Shown: positions 21,601-29,300 of the stretch, piece by piece | How the letters are laid out: every line of letters starts with the position of its first letter | Numbering within the stretch: the stretch's first letter is position 1 | Source: Callaeas wilsoni | Taxonomy: Eukaryota > Chordata > Aves > Passeriformes > Callaeidae | Length of the DNA stretch: 64,000 nt | Direction: 5' to 3' | Assembly: GCA_013398955.1 (NCBI GenBank) | Contig: VWPU01014166.1 | Coordinates: forward strand, 1 to 64,000 | Translations under genes and position numbers: made by a program | Notes under the pieces: generated by a model | What the model was told of the DNA's origin: nothing | Database searches by the model: none | What the model saw: the letters and a program-made list of their open reading frames with translations, nothing else

Positions 21601-22140
21601 CTTGGGATGGACATGGGATAGATGGGGTGAGGCACGGGATGGCACAGGGGTTGGACATGGGGTGGGACACAGATAAGGGGTGGGATATGGCATGGACACA
21701 GAATGGGACACAGGATGGACGTGGGGTAGGACATGGGATGGACATAGCATGACATCTGGGATAAGACACGAGGTGGAACATGAGATGGGACAGGGTGGAA
21801 TACAGGGTGGGACGCAGGGAGAGATGTGCGATGGACACAGGATGGGACACGTGGGTGGACATGGGGTGGGGACACCTGATGGGACACAAGATAGACATGA
21901 GCAGGTGTCCCAGGCCGGGACACAGGTGGGCCCAGTGGGTGCCCCCCACCCACATGCTCCCTGTGTCCCCCCGCAGGCGGTGCCCCTGACCCCCGTGCCC
22001 TGACTGCCGGCAAGTTCAGCTCCGGCCTCTCGGGGTGCGTGCGGGGACTGGCACTGGAGTCCGCTGGGATTCCCCGACACCCCATCGACCTCCGGCACGG
22101 TGCTGTGGGGGGCTCCCCCGTGGCCCCCTGCCCCTCCTAA
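76..22140 (+). CDS. HSPG2: HSPG2 (perlecan), 3' half, 60 coding exons in window
   Basis: Basement-membrane heparan sulfate proteoglycan core protein. The window opens inside the gene, so the signal peptide, domain I glycosaminoglycan sites, LDL-receptor repeats and first Ig module lie upstream. Every exon named here is bounded by AG and GT, and the phases agree from 76 to the stop. Module order follows human perlecan: laminin IV, laminin-EGF, a long Ig array, then LG-EGF-EGF-LG-EGF-EGF-LG. Diagnostic strings include EGQTLDLNC (repeated), [37 protein letters not shown], and a C-terminus ending CPS, as in human. Exons are small (54-267 bp) and most introns are about 70-150 bp. The longer introns are filled by tandem repeats. 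USP48 starts about 0.9 kb after the poly(A) signal. Identity is certain. The least certain boundaries are the acceptor at 15099, the weak donor after 15551, and the exon content around EGF-3. Confidence 0.97.
598..3120 (+). CDS. HSPG2: HSPG2 domain III laminin-EGF modules (end of w3, w4-w6, start of w7)
   Basis: Exons 1580-1693, 1783-1910, 1993-2079 and the start of 3064-3290. Conceptual splicing gives a run of cysteine-rich LE units: [58 protein letters not shown] and [20 protein letters not shown]. Exon 1783-1910 ends in phase 2 at a gtgggt donor. Its join to 1993 restores ENQFSRTC, which aligns with a human NNFSPTC segment and supports this splice. LE modules form rod-like spacers between the laminin IV globules and the Ig array. 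Two long introns here (646-1579 and 2080-3063) are minisatellites. Confidence 0.92.
660..1540 (+). repeat. C-rich (CCCCATCAY)n-like repeat in HSPG2 intron w3
   Basis: Almost purine-free + strand built from catcaccc, ccatcatcc and ccagcatcccc blocks. It fills a 934-bp intron. Long open frames across it (His, Pro and Ser only) come from the repeat. Confidence 0.92.
2105..3015 (+). repeat. Minisatellite in HSPG2 intron w6, unit about 18-30 bp
   Basis: Repeats of accccaatatacccaccc and ctcacccccatatacccac, with later copies more degenerate. Fills the 984-bp intron between exons 2079 and 3064. Confidence 0.92.
3121..6310 (+). CDS. HSPG2: HSPG2 domain IV, first four Ig C2 modules (w7-w15)
   Basis: Ig1 here: 3064-3290 plus 3362-3472. 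Ig2: 3551-3651 plus 3976-4156. Ig3: 4910-5032 plus 5119-5259. Ig4: 5949-6091 plus 6175-6310. Each module is split over two exons and has the Ig cysteines and tryptophan, for example VTLRCQATG with HWVRED and EAGVYVCSC, and the string [19 protein letters not shown], close to human. Module borders are phase-1 introns. Internal introns are phase 0 or 1. A possible extra exon (4674-4733) lies between Ig2 and Ig3 and has its own entry. These modules diverge from one another, unlike the homogenised block that follows. Confidence 0.93.
4190..4640 (+). repeat. Minisatellite in HSPG2 intron w10, unit about 40 bp
   Basis: Units of gatgggcacac..., tgcccagacaccagggtg recur from 4190 to just before the putative cassette exon. 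Confidence 0.85.
4674..4733 (+). CDS. HSPG2: HSPG2 putative 20-codon cassette exon between Ig modules
   Basis: A 60-bp open stretch with a ctcctgcag acceptor and a near-consensus ggtaagt donor. It is phase 1 at both ends, so it can be included or skipped without changing frame. Inclusion inserts 20 residues containing [17 protein letters not shown] between the end of one Ig module (ATLYVQ) and the start of the next ([13 protein letters not shown]). The human protein joins those two modules directly (from family knowledge). The exon is preceded by a minisatellite intron of about 0.5 kb. The splice sites and phase are seen; that it is an exon is inference, and RNA evidence is needed. Confidence 0.6.
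5263..5900 (+). repeat. (CATCATCCC/CATTGTCCC)n repeat in HSPG2 intron w13
   Basis: Pyrimidine-rich + strand formed from atcatccc, ccattgtc and ctccatca blocks. Fills the 689-bp intron. Confidence 0.9.
6399..10680 (+). CDS. HSPG2: HSPG2 domain IV, eight homogenised Ig modules (w16-w31)
   Basis: Eight two-exon Ig units. First exons: 6399-6544, 6842-6996, 7380-7531, 8187-8344, 8918-9069, 9384-9535, 9848-9999, 10304-10455 (146-158 bp, five of exactly 152). Second exons: 6626-6764, 7100-7238, 7931-8069, 8696-8834, 9165-9303, 9621-9759, 10083-10221, 10542-10680, every one exactly 139 bp. First exons carry RIESSS, EGQTLDL(N/D)C and TW(Y)KRGG. Second exons carry SGSRLR or [16 protein letters not shown] and a linker ending at the phase-1 donor. 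The internal intron is phase 0 and the border intron phase 1. Human perlecan has about ten repeats of this class by my recollection of its sequence, so this bird has fewer. Several neighbours are nearly identical at DNA level, as described in the findings. Confidence 0.95.
7575..7915 (+). repeat. Minisatellite in HSPG2 intron w20, unit about 23 bp
   Basis: Copies of caagcccaggtggcccatg with point changes. The same unit fills the corresponding position of intron w22, consistent with duplication of the exon pair together with its intron. Confidence 0.9.
8400..8690 (+). repeat. Minisatellite in HSPG2 intron w22, paralogous to the one at 7575
   Basis: Units of gcccaggtggcccatgaaa, caagtcctggggaccccatg and gaagaccaagtggccccagg, the same family as 7575-7915. 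The intron begins with shared sequence (ggggatgtcaccaaa). Confidence 0.9.
10771..15782 (+). CDS. HSPG2: HSPG2 domain IV, last seven Ig modules (w32-w42)
   Basis: Exons 10771-10914, 10989-11123, 11537-11718, 11793-11985, 12072-12251, 13692-13952, 14221-14416, 14496-14593, 15099-15365, 15439-15551, 15635-15782. Seven Ig folds follow, two of them in single exons (13692-13952 and 15099-15365). Exon 11793-11985 holds the end of one Ig and the start of the next. Recognisable strings are [38 protein letters not shown] and [10 protein letters not shown]. For 15099 I chose the acceptor cccccaag because it gives [10 protein letters not shown], matching human ALPSVLINIR. The nearer AG at 15107-15108 breaks the frame. 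The donor after 15551 (gtgcaa) is weak, but the reading continues correctly into [10 protein letters not shown]. Confidence 0.92.
11160..11520 (+). repeat. Minisatellite in HSPG2 intron w33, unit about 45-50 bp
   Basis: Units containing gtccccatccccatgctgat and cctccaggtgctcc recur through the 413-bp intron. Each copy ends in an acceptor-like tccag, so cryptic splice sites are abundant. Confidence 0.8.
12340..13640 (+). repeat. (CATCCATCTCTC)n-type repeat in HSPG2 intron w36
   Basis: A 1.3-kb block of longer degenerate units such as cacacccatctctccatctc and cttgtggattcatccatcac (about 70-140 bp higher-order period), with a pure CCAT run near 13430-13465. It fills the largest HSPG2 intron in the window. 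Confidence 0.9.
13975..14215 (+). repeat. Minisatellite in HSPG2 intron w37, unit about 35-55 bp
   Basis: Units of gggtaccactggggctctgc and atcccacccaggtgat are repeated about five times. Confidence 0.88.
14650..15050 (+). repeat. C-rich degenerate repeat in HSPG2 intron w39
   Basis: Units of ctccccacacccacggacac and caaggggcaccccagcacc, loosely periodic. Ends before the exon at 15099. Confidence 0.7.
15866..16880 (+). CDS. HSPG2: HSPG2 domain V, LG1 module (w43-w47)
   Basis: Exons 15866-15982, 16240-16324, 16410-16554, 16629-16728 and the start of 16812-16921. The product runs [73 protein letters not shown] and [12 protein letters not shown]. These are the conserved strands of a laminin G-like module and align along their whole length with human LG1. 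LG1 opens endorepellin, the C-terminal fragment that acts on endothelial cells (family knowledge). Human has an insertion after NGQKR that is shorter here. Confidence 0.94.
16881..17283 (+). CDS. HSPG2: HSPG2 domain V, EGF-1 and EGF-2 (end of w47, w48, w49)
   Basis: End of exon 16812-16921 plus exons 16996-17104 and 17185-17283. The first EGF module reads [18 protein letters not shown] then [15 protein letters not shown]. The second reads [18 protein letters not shown] then [14 protein letters not shown]. Each has six cysteines in EGF spacing. They are the spacer between LG1 and LG2 and are strongly conserved with human. Their completeness contrasts with the EGF-3 region further on. Confidence 0.95.
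17300..17810 (+). repeat. G-rich minisatellite with (GGAT)n in HSPG2 intron w49
   Basis: Units of gagatggggacatagctggg give way to ggttggggatggaggttggg. A pure GATG run of about eleven copies sits near 17673-17718. Confidence 0.9.
17836..19090 (+). CDS. HSPG2: HSPG2 domain V, LG2 module (w50, w51, start of w52)
   Basis: Exons 17836-18057, 18349-18581 and the first part of 19048-19150. The product contains [100 protein letters not shown], all core LG strands. Phases are 1 and 0 at the joins. Introns on both sides are tandem repeats rich in GTCCCCTTGG-type units. LG1/LG2 are the part of endorepellin reported to contact VEGFR2 (family knowledge, not seen here). Confidence 0.93.
18110..18320 (+). 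repeat. Degenerate repeat in HSPG2 intron w50
   Basis: Short units of gggtccctgagcatcacc and tcactggggtccccaa. Confidence 0.65.
18590..19030 (+). repeat. Minisatellite in HSPG2 intron w51, unit about 25-40 bp
   Basis: Copies of gtgtccccttggtggggagg, tgacccc with variation through the whole 466-bp intron. Confidence 0.88.
19091..19787 (+). CDS. HSPG2: HSPG2 domain V, degenerate EGF-3 and intact EGF-4 (end of w52, w53)
   Basis: Exon 19048-19150 ends with [14 protein letters not shown] in phase 1. Exon 19653-19787 continues GPRCE, a run of seven Glu (GAG repeat 19664-19684), then a normal EGF module: [31 protein letters not shown]-4 has six cysteines. EGF-3 retains only about three, whereas human EGF-3 has six. 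Either the module has decayed or an exon between 19151 and 19652 is missed. That interval is a GTGCAC-rich repeat where I cannot identify a convincing exon. The splice borders used here are consistent in phase. Confidence 0.75.
19195..19560 (+). repeat. GTGTGCACTGCGTGTG repeat, Z-DNA-prone, in HSPG2 intron w52
   Basis: Alternating purine-pyrimidine sequence made of gtgtgtgc, gcactgcgtgtg and tgcactgtatgcgctgc blocks. It lies between the two exons that should together encode EGF-3. Open frames rich in Cys and Val through it come from the TGTGTGC composition. Confidence 0.92.
19790..20395 (+). repeat. Minisatellite (GGGGACACTTGGGGACA) in HSPG2 intron w53
   Basis: Units of about 15-20 bp: ggggacacttgggg, acacctgaggacacag. 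Runs through nearly all of the 651-bp intron. The + strand is strongly G-rich. Confidence 0.9.
20439..22140 (+). CDS. HSPG2: HSPG2 domain V, linker with BMP-1 site and LG3 (w54-w60)
   Basis: Exons 20439-20492, 20571-20646, 20784-20862, 20964-21034, 21146-21229, 21300-21403, 21977-22140. The linker reads [12 protein letters not shown], then [10 protein letters not shown] begins LG3. In human the BMP-1/tolloid-like cut that frees LG3 falls between Asn and Asp of SGGN/DAPGQY (family knowledge). LG3 strands are well conserved: [75 protein letters not shown]. The protein ends APCPS before TAA at 22138. LG3 binds integrin alpha2beta1 in mammals. Confidence 0.95.
21405..21900 (+). repeat. Minisatellite (GGGATGGACATGGGATGG) in HSPG2 intron w59
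   Basis: Units of about 12-25 bp: tgggatggacatgg, ggtgggacacagg. Fills the intron before the last coding exon. Confidence 0.9.
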
Positions 22141-22430
22141 CCCCCCCCCCCAAAACAGAGTTTGGGGGAAATTTGGCCAATTTTATTATTTTCAAAAAAA
22201 AACTACCGGGAGGAAACAGTGCTCTGCTGCCCCAGGATGACTCGGGGGGGGGGCCGGGACCCCCAAAAATGTTTACACCCCCCTTCCACAGGCCCCTGGA
22301 AACTGTGCTGGGGCGGCCGGGCCGCCTGAGTGCCCCCCGAGGTGGCGGCGGGTTGGGGGCGCGAAGGACAATCGGGGTGCTGGCAGGGACCCCCCCGCGG
22401 GGACAGCTATTAAAGGAGAGACAACCAGTG
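22141..22430 (+). other. HSPG2: HSPG2 3' UTR
   Basis: Follows the TAA at 22138-22140. The sequence is short and GC-rich with C and A homopolymers, and it reaches the only good poly(A) hexamer at 22409. The exact cleavage site is not visible. About 15-25 nt after the hexamer is expected. Confidence 0.75.
22409..22414 (+). terminator. HSPG2: HSPG2 poly(A) signal ATTAAA
   Basis: ATTAAA, the second most common vertebrate hexamer, lies 269 nt after the stop. G-rich sequence follows (GTTTGGGGG around 22440), as expected of a downstream element. No AATAAA occurs between the stop and this site. Confidence 0.75.
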
Positions 22431-22479
22431 CGGCTGCTGTGTTTGGGGGCTGCGCCGAAGCAATATGGGGGTACAGGAG

Positions 22480-22537
22480 GGATGGGATGGGATGGGATGG
22501 GATGGGATGGGATGGGATGGGATGGGATGGGATGGGG
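22480..22537 (+). repeat. (GGGAT)n pentanucleotide satellite
   Basis: About eleven uninterrupted copies of a 5-bp unit just after the HSPG2 3' end. It is likely length-polymorphic. Confidence 0.95.
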
Positions 22538-22960
22538 GACATGAGGGTTGGGAGGTAGTGTGGGGATGTAGGGGGACTTTGATATTAGGGTACAGGGCGG
22601 TGTAGTATGAGCAAGATGGTTTGGGGGTTCTGTGGGAGTATAGGAGAGGAGGTATGGTGGGAGGATTTAGGAGGGCACGGTGTGGGGGTGCAGGGGTGTA
22701 CGGGGGTTGGGGAGGTTATGGTATAGGGAGGAGTGGTATGGAAGGGTTATGGTATTGGGGTGCGGGGGGTGTGGTATACGGGGATATGGTTTGGGGGTTC
22801 AGGGGGTCCGGGCTGTTACGGTGTGGGGGGCTGTAGTATAGGAGTCCGGGGGAATGACACAGAGGTGCAGAGGAGCCTGGCGGGGGTACAGGGCTGGGGG
22901 GGGAGCTCTGGGGACAGCGTGTGGATGGCGGGGGGCCGATGGGACTCGTCGTGGCCTCGC
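22538..22960. other. G-rich intergenic spacer, no gene seen
   Basis: This stretch is full of short GGGG runs separated by TAT, TGT and AGG, such as tatggtattgggg. I see no exon, no laminin or LDL-receptor class A motif and no tRNA. In human, LDLRAD2 occupies the corresponding interval. Confidence 0.6.
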
Positions 22961-23354
22961 GCCACAGGCCCCCCCGCCCCGGCCGCGCAGGCCCACCCGC
23001 ACCGCGCAAGCCACGCCCACATGGCGAGAAGCCCCGCCCCCAGGCCGCACAGGCCGCACCCCCTCCCACTGCTCCCACAAGCCACGCCTCTGATTCCTCA
23101 TGCCCCTCCCCCGGCGGACACCAACCTGTGTGTGGCGTGCCCAAGCCACGCCCCCGTGGCGGAAGCCCCGCCCCAGCCCCGCGCGTCGCGCGCCGGGAAC
23201 GTCAGTGCTTCGCGCCGTCACCGCGTCGCGCTCGTGGCGTCACCAGCCCTGACGGCGGCAGGAGGGGCCGGGCGGGATCGGGACCGCGCCGGGGCCGGGC
23301 CAAGGACCGGGGCAAGGGCCGGGCCAGGGCAGCCCTGGGGCGCCGGCGGGAGCG
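22961..23354 (+). promoter_or_regulatory. USP48: USP48 CpG-island promoter and 5' UTR
   Basis: A dense CpG region immediately 5' of the USP48 ATG. It contains many GC boxes and CACGCCC elements (for example ccccgcccc near 23034 and 23170 and ccacgccc near 23010 and 23150). It also has CRE-like half sites (gtggcgtcacc near 23235, cgtcaccgcg near 23216) and an E2F-like cgcgccgggaa near 23190. No TATA box is seen, as is usual for a housekeeping gene. The transcription start probably lies in the last 150 bp. Site names are motif matches only. Confidence 0.75.
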
Positions 23355-26300
23355 ATGGCGCCGCGGCTGCAGCTGGAGAAGGCGGCGTGGCGCTGGACCG
23401 AGACGGTGCCGCCCGAGGCGGTGGCGCAGGAGCACATCGAGGCGGCCTATCGCGTCCGGCTGGAGCCTTGCCAGCGCGGCGCCTGCCGGTACCGCGGGGC
23501 CGGGCCGGGCACCGAACCCCCCCCCCCCACAGCGCGCGTGGCAACTGGGGGCTTCTCCGGCCCCCAGAGCTGGGGGGACACCCTGTATTCCCTGCCCCCG
23601 TGAGGCGCGGGGCGTTCCCCGCCCCTCCAGAGGTCCCGAGGGGTCGGTGGAGGCTCCCCCGTGTTCCCTTCGGGGGGACCCCCATTTCCCGGCGTTGGGG
23701 CGGCTCTCAGCACTGTCTCCTTGTGTGGCTCCCCAGATATAGGGGACTCCGTTGAGGTGGTGGGGAACCTCTCTGTCAGAACCCTGTCTGCTCAGACATA
23801 GGGGACCCGCCCCGGCTTGTGGGGAACCCCTTTCGTTCTCTGGCTCCTCAGATGTAGGGGAACTCTCCTGGGGTAGTGGGGGACCCTCCTCCCTACCTGG
23901 CTCACCACATACGTGGCACCACCCTGGTATTGTGAGGGACCCGTTTTTGCTGGGCTCTTCAGACATAGGGGAGCCTCCATGGGGTTGTGATGAGCCCCTC
24001 TCCTTGCTTGTCCCTCCCCATTTATAGGAAGATCCCGGGGTTGTAGGGAATTGCTCTTTTTTCCTGGCTTCTCAGATATAAGGAACTAGGGCCACTCCAG
24101 GGTTGTAGGGACCCCGCTCTCTGCCTGGCTCCCCATTTATAGGGGATCCCTGTGGGTTGTAGGGAACCTGTCTCCTGGCCTGGATATAGGGCACTCACCC
24201 TGGAGTTGGGGCGACCCCTGTCCCTCCCTGGCTTCCCAGATATAGGAGAACCCTTTGGTCCCATACTCTCCGTTGAGGTCCCCATTTTTACCAACAAGGG
24301 TTTGGTAAAAACCCCTCTAGCTCTCCAGTTCCTTCCTCACTCATGACCACCGTTTTGCAGGGGCAGGGAGCATTCCATGTCTCATCCTATTCAACATTAT
24401 GGGCTTCCCCTTATCCTTGCCCCCATATCCCCACTATCACCCCTCCCAGCCCCCAAGGGACATGGGGGTGACGGCTGGGGTCTGGCTCCCCAGGAGGAAC
24501 TGCCGGGGGAACCCCAACTGCCTGGTGGGCATCGGGGAGCACGTGTGGCTGGGCGAGATCGATGAGAACAGCTTCCACAACATCGACGACCCCAACTGCG
24601 AGCGCCGCAAGAAGGTACCCCCCAAACCCCATCCCCGAGGCCCAGGGGGGACACTGGGGATGAGGGGAGGTGACCTTTCCTGGCCCTTTCTCTGCCCCCC
24701 CAGAACGCGTTCGTGGGCCTGACGAACCTCGGTGCCACGTGCTACGTCAACACCTTCCTGCAGATGTGGTTCCTGAACCTGGAGCTGCGGCAGGCACTCT
24801 ACCTGTGCCCCAGCGCCTGCGGGGATGGTGTTCCCAAGGACACAGGTGTGTGGGAGAAGGGAATTTGTTCCTTTCCTCCTGAAACTGCACGTTGGGATAA
24901 GGTTTATCAGGAGAATTTATGGGCAAAGCTACAGCTGTACATCCTGTTGCTACACTGTTAGTTTTGAGCCATCACCTGGATTTTGGGAACAAACCAACCT
25001 TAATCCAAGCGATTTCTTAGATCAGAGTGATCTGAGCTGGTTGAAAATGATGGTTTGGTCTTGCTTCCCAGAGTAGCCTAGTGATGGTGCTGGGGGTGGA
25101 CCATGTGGACCAGAGCTGTCACAGAGCTGCAGTTATCCCACGGCAGGGCTGAAATTTGGGCCCCAGATAGGATTAAGGCTCCCAGTTTTTCCTGGTCTTG
25201 GGTACTTTCCCCGGAGAAGCTCCAGGTCAGCGTAACTGCCTCAGGTCTGCTGCTGTTTCATGGTGGTTTTAAATTATGTTTCACTTTCTGGGGTAAGTAA
25301 GAAGCTGTTTTTCGGGGTAATTGGTTCATGCTGTGTAAACCCTTCACTCACAGCTTGTGCTGGGTGCTGCAAGATGGGATCATGGAATCCCTAAGGTTAG
25401 AAAATTCTTCCAAGATTATCAGTCCGACCATTCCCTCAGCACTGCCAAGCCCACCATTAACCCATGTGCCCAGGTGCCACATCTGGACATTTTTTGAGCG
25501 CCTCCAGGACTGGAGACTCTACCACTGCCCTGAGCAGCCTGTTCCAGTGCCTGACCACCCTTTCGGTGAAGGAAGTTTTCCTAATATCCAACCTAGACCT
25601 CCCCTGATGCAACTCCAGTTCATTTCCTCTCATCCTGTCCCTTGTTCCCTGGGAGCAGAGCCTGGCTCCACCCTCCTGTCTGAAAGATGCAGAAAGTAAA
25701 TATTTACAGTTGGACTTGATGATCCTAAGGGTTTTTTCCAACCTAAATTATTCTCTGTTTGGCTTGTGCTGGAATTTGCCATCATCACCTACATGATCCA
25801 CTTTAGTTTTCCTGACAACTCAAACCATTTTCCAAGCCCATCACTTTCAGTGGTTAATTTCCCCCGACAAAGCCAGAACAAGCAAAGCACTTCGAGCGAT
25901 CCCTTCTCACCCTAAATTCCTGCTGTGCCTTGTGTTTTTCCCAGATTATGAGCCGCAGACCATCTGTGAGCACCTGCAGTACCTGTTTGCTCTGCTGCAG
26001 AACAGCAAGCGGCGATACATCGACCCTTCAGGCTTTGTCAAGGCCTTGGGGCTGGACACGGGGCAGCAGCAGGTGTGTGGGAGGGGATTTCTGACACTTC
26101 CAGAAGTTGGGAATCACCCTTGGGTGGTCACTGGTCAGGTCCCAGCTGGGTCTGGTGGGAGGTGGGCCTCTGGGCCCCTCCCAGAGTGCAGAGGGGAAAC
26201 AGGAGGGGACCAGGACATCAGGAGTGCAGAGGCATCAGGAAGAGCCCAGGGAGTGATGGGATGGGGCCAGGGAGATGAGGGGTCCAAGGTGTTATGTGAT

Positions 26301-29300
26301 GGAGACGGGGAGATCAGGAGGAGAACAGGGAGCAATGGGATGGAGAGAGGGAGATCAGGAGGATCCCAAGGAGGAAAGGGATGAGGACAGGGAGATAGGA
26401 GGAACCCAGGGAGTTATGGGATGGGGCTAAGGAACAATAGAATGAGGCCAAGGAGATCAGGAGGAGTCCAGGGAGTGAGAGAATGAGAACATGAAGTGAT
26501 GGGATGGGGCCAGGGAGATCGAGAAGAGCCCAGGGCATGATGGGACCAGGACATGGAACAATGGGATGATGACAGGGAGATAAGGAGGAGCCCCAGGGCA
26601 ATGGGATGGAGACAGGGAGATCAGGAAGAGCCCAGGGAGTGATGGGATCAGGACATGGAACAATGGGATGATGACAGGGAGATAAGGAGGAGCCCAGGGA
26701 ACAATGGAATGAGGCTAGGAAGTGATGAGTGCAGAAGATCAGGAGGAGCCAAGGGGATGGTGGGATGAAGACCAGGAGTGATGGGGTGGGACCAGGTGTG
26801 AGCCAGAGCTACAGTGAGGGTCCTTCTGCAGGTATTCCATGGGCTGCTCTGCCCCGGGGTGGGGGTTGGGTGGTGGAAGGGCCCTCCCAAGGGTGAGGAG
26901 ATCCTCAGGGTGAGGTGGATCACCAGGAGCCAGCCAGGATCCGAGGGGAGTGTGTGGGAGGCGAGTGCTGTGGGGCCCTGTGGGGCTGCAGCTGGAGAGA
27001 GCTTGGGAGAGGGACACGGCTTGGAAATCCACTTGGGGACGTAATGGGAGGTTTTGGAGGAAGAGCCGGAGCACTGGCAAGTGTTTCCTTGGGAGGGTCA
27101 GGAGGGGAAGGAAGCTGACCAGGGACACCAAAGGGCAGTGGGAGAGACAGGCCTCAAGCTGGGTATGGGGAAGCTCTGGAGTGTCACCGGGATCCATAGG
27201 ACAGCTTCTCATTCTTGGGGTGTTTTTATTTCTCTTCTCACTTCTGATCCAAGCAGGGACAGCTGCAAAAACGAGGATCAAGGGGCTCGAAAGCTCCACA
27301 GGAGGGTTTTTATCTCTTCCAGAATCCTGGGAGGAGCGGGGCAGAAGTCAAAGCCCCCGGCAGGGCTGGCGGGGAGCCAGGGCAGCTCCTGCTGTGCTCC
27401 CACACCGAGGGCCTCATGCTCCTTTTAGCCAAATTCCTCTGTTCTCCTCAGTTCCTCTACCCGATCTTTATTTTCCATGCAGTGCACGGAGCCTCGGCAC
27501 AGCCTGTGTGGAGGGCTCGGGGTAATTAGCAGTGAATTAGTGACAGGGTTGGGATTGTGCTGTGGTGGATTGTTAATGAACTTGGTTTTCTCTTTCAGGA
27601 TGCCCAGGAGTTTTCCAAGCTGTTCATGTCCCTGCTGGAAGATACTTTGTCCAAACAGAAAAACCCAGATGTCCGGAACATTGTGCAAAAGCAGTTCTGT
27701 GGAGAGTATGCCTATGTCACAGTGTAAGTAATAGTTTTGGAAAGACCCTTTTTGTAAATATTTAAATTTTTAGAAGGATTTGGGAGGGGAAGATCCCTCC
27801 TAACAACCAGAGCAGGCAGTTAAGCTGCAGCAGAAACACTTTCTCAGAAATATTTACCTTTTCCTTTCCTGTTCCTTATGTGTAGTGTTGCTGTGACAGT
27901 TCTCCTGGTGCTTTTAATCCTTTAATGAGAATTTACCAACTAAACCTGCAAGTGAGTTAATGGAGTGGCAGGTCCCGCAGCCAGAAATCAGCATCCTGGG
28001 TGTTGTATTTTCCTTTCTGTGTTCTCAGAGTTGTGAATTTCAGCTTAAAAATAATATAAAATGGTGCATGCGAGTTGTGACAAGTCCTGGTAGGTGCTGT
28101 TAAGCTGTTTAAACCTCCTCCTGGGGTTTTTGTGGTGTGGAGGTGTGAATTTCCTTAGCCCTGACTTCACTTTTTCTCCTGGTTTTATTCAAGGAATATT
28201 TTACTAAAGGCTGGGAAGCCCCGACACATGAGCCATGACCTGTCCTCAGATATTTTTTGTCTTCTTTCCCATCCCAGCTGCAACCAGTGTGGCAGAGAAT
28301 CTAAACTGGTGTCTAAATTTTACGAGCTGGAGTTAAACATCCAAGGACACAAGCAGCTGACAGACTGTATCACGGAATTCCTCAAGGTATGAGCTTGTTG
28401 GGGTTGGAGTCCTGCTATTTTTAGCAAGGAATTTAAATTCCTTCCTCCAATTCACATCCTTCGAGGTCAGTGTCAGAGCGAAGCCACTGACTTGGCTCAG
28501 TAAGATGCATCCGAGTGAAAATGTTTTTTTCTGCAGACTCAAAAAATGAGGATTGAGGCACGGAGCAAGGAATGGCTCCATGATATCACATGGTCCTGTT
28601 ATGGCTTTAAAAAGCACTTGAAAGTTGTATTTTTAGTTAAAATACTTTGCCAGGAAAGTTAGGGAAAAGTCTCTGCCTGCTTTGTCACGGATAGCACTGG
28701 GAGAACGGCTGCTTTCCATGTTTTCTGTGTCAGTGCTCATCTGCATAGCGACAGGAGACATTCCCTGCTGAAAAATGTGCTCTCAGAAGTTCCAGAGAGT
28801 GCCGGGAATAGCTGCAGGAACAGCTGCAAGTGCTCTCAATTCAGCTTGAAAATTTGCTTGGATCTGAAGTTCAGCTCTGGCACACTAAGGTGTGGATTCC
28901 ACTCAAACTGTTTAGGACAGAACTAACCCGGTGCACTCAGCAAACCAGTTGCTCTGCCTGAAAGGTCTATGAAACAAAACTGGTTTGGGTGCACACATTA
29001 AACTCCTGAATTGGTCAACTTGACATTTGTCTGCTCCTCCTTCACACAAAACAACCCTGTGACTTTTTTTGAGGGGTTGGAATTTTCCTCTGGCCTAGTC
29101 CTGCCCTTAGGTCTGCTTAGAGGCAGTGAGTGATTTTGAGTGGCTTAGCAGAGGTTGTAGTTTCCAGGCTAAAATGTGGCTTTACATTAACTGGGTCCAT
29201 GTGAGCTCGTAAGAGGGGCGATTTAATTATTTTCTTTGGTATAAACCAGCTCAGTCAAGCGAGGAGCAAGAGTAAGAGACCTGAGAACTTGGAATGGGGC

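Larger units (their letters stand above)
24846..25944. other. USP48: USP48 intron 3, contains CR1 pair
   Basis: Apart from the CR1 fragments at 25373-25756, the sequence is unique and AT-richer than flanking regions. I see no exon or RNA gene in it. Confidence 0.6.

Noticed and set aside
21780..22098. Direct repeats resembling a CRISPR or satellite array
   Set aside because: Variable-length adjacent repeats without spacers, inside a vertebrate intron. It is a minisatellite.
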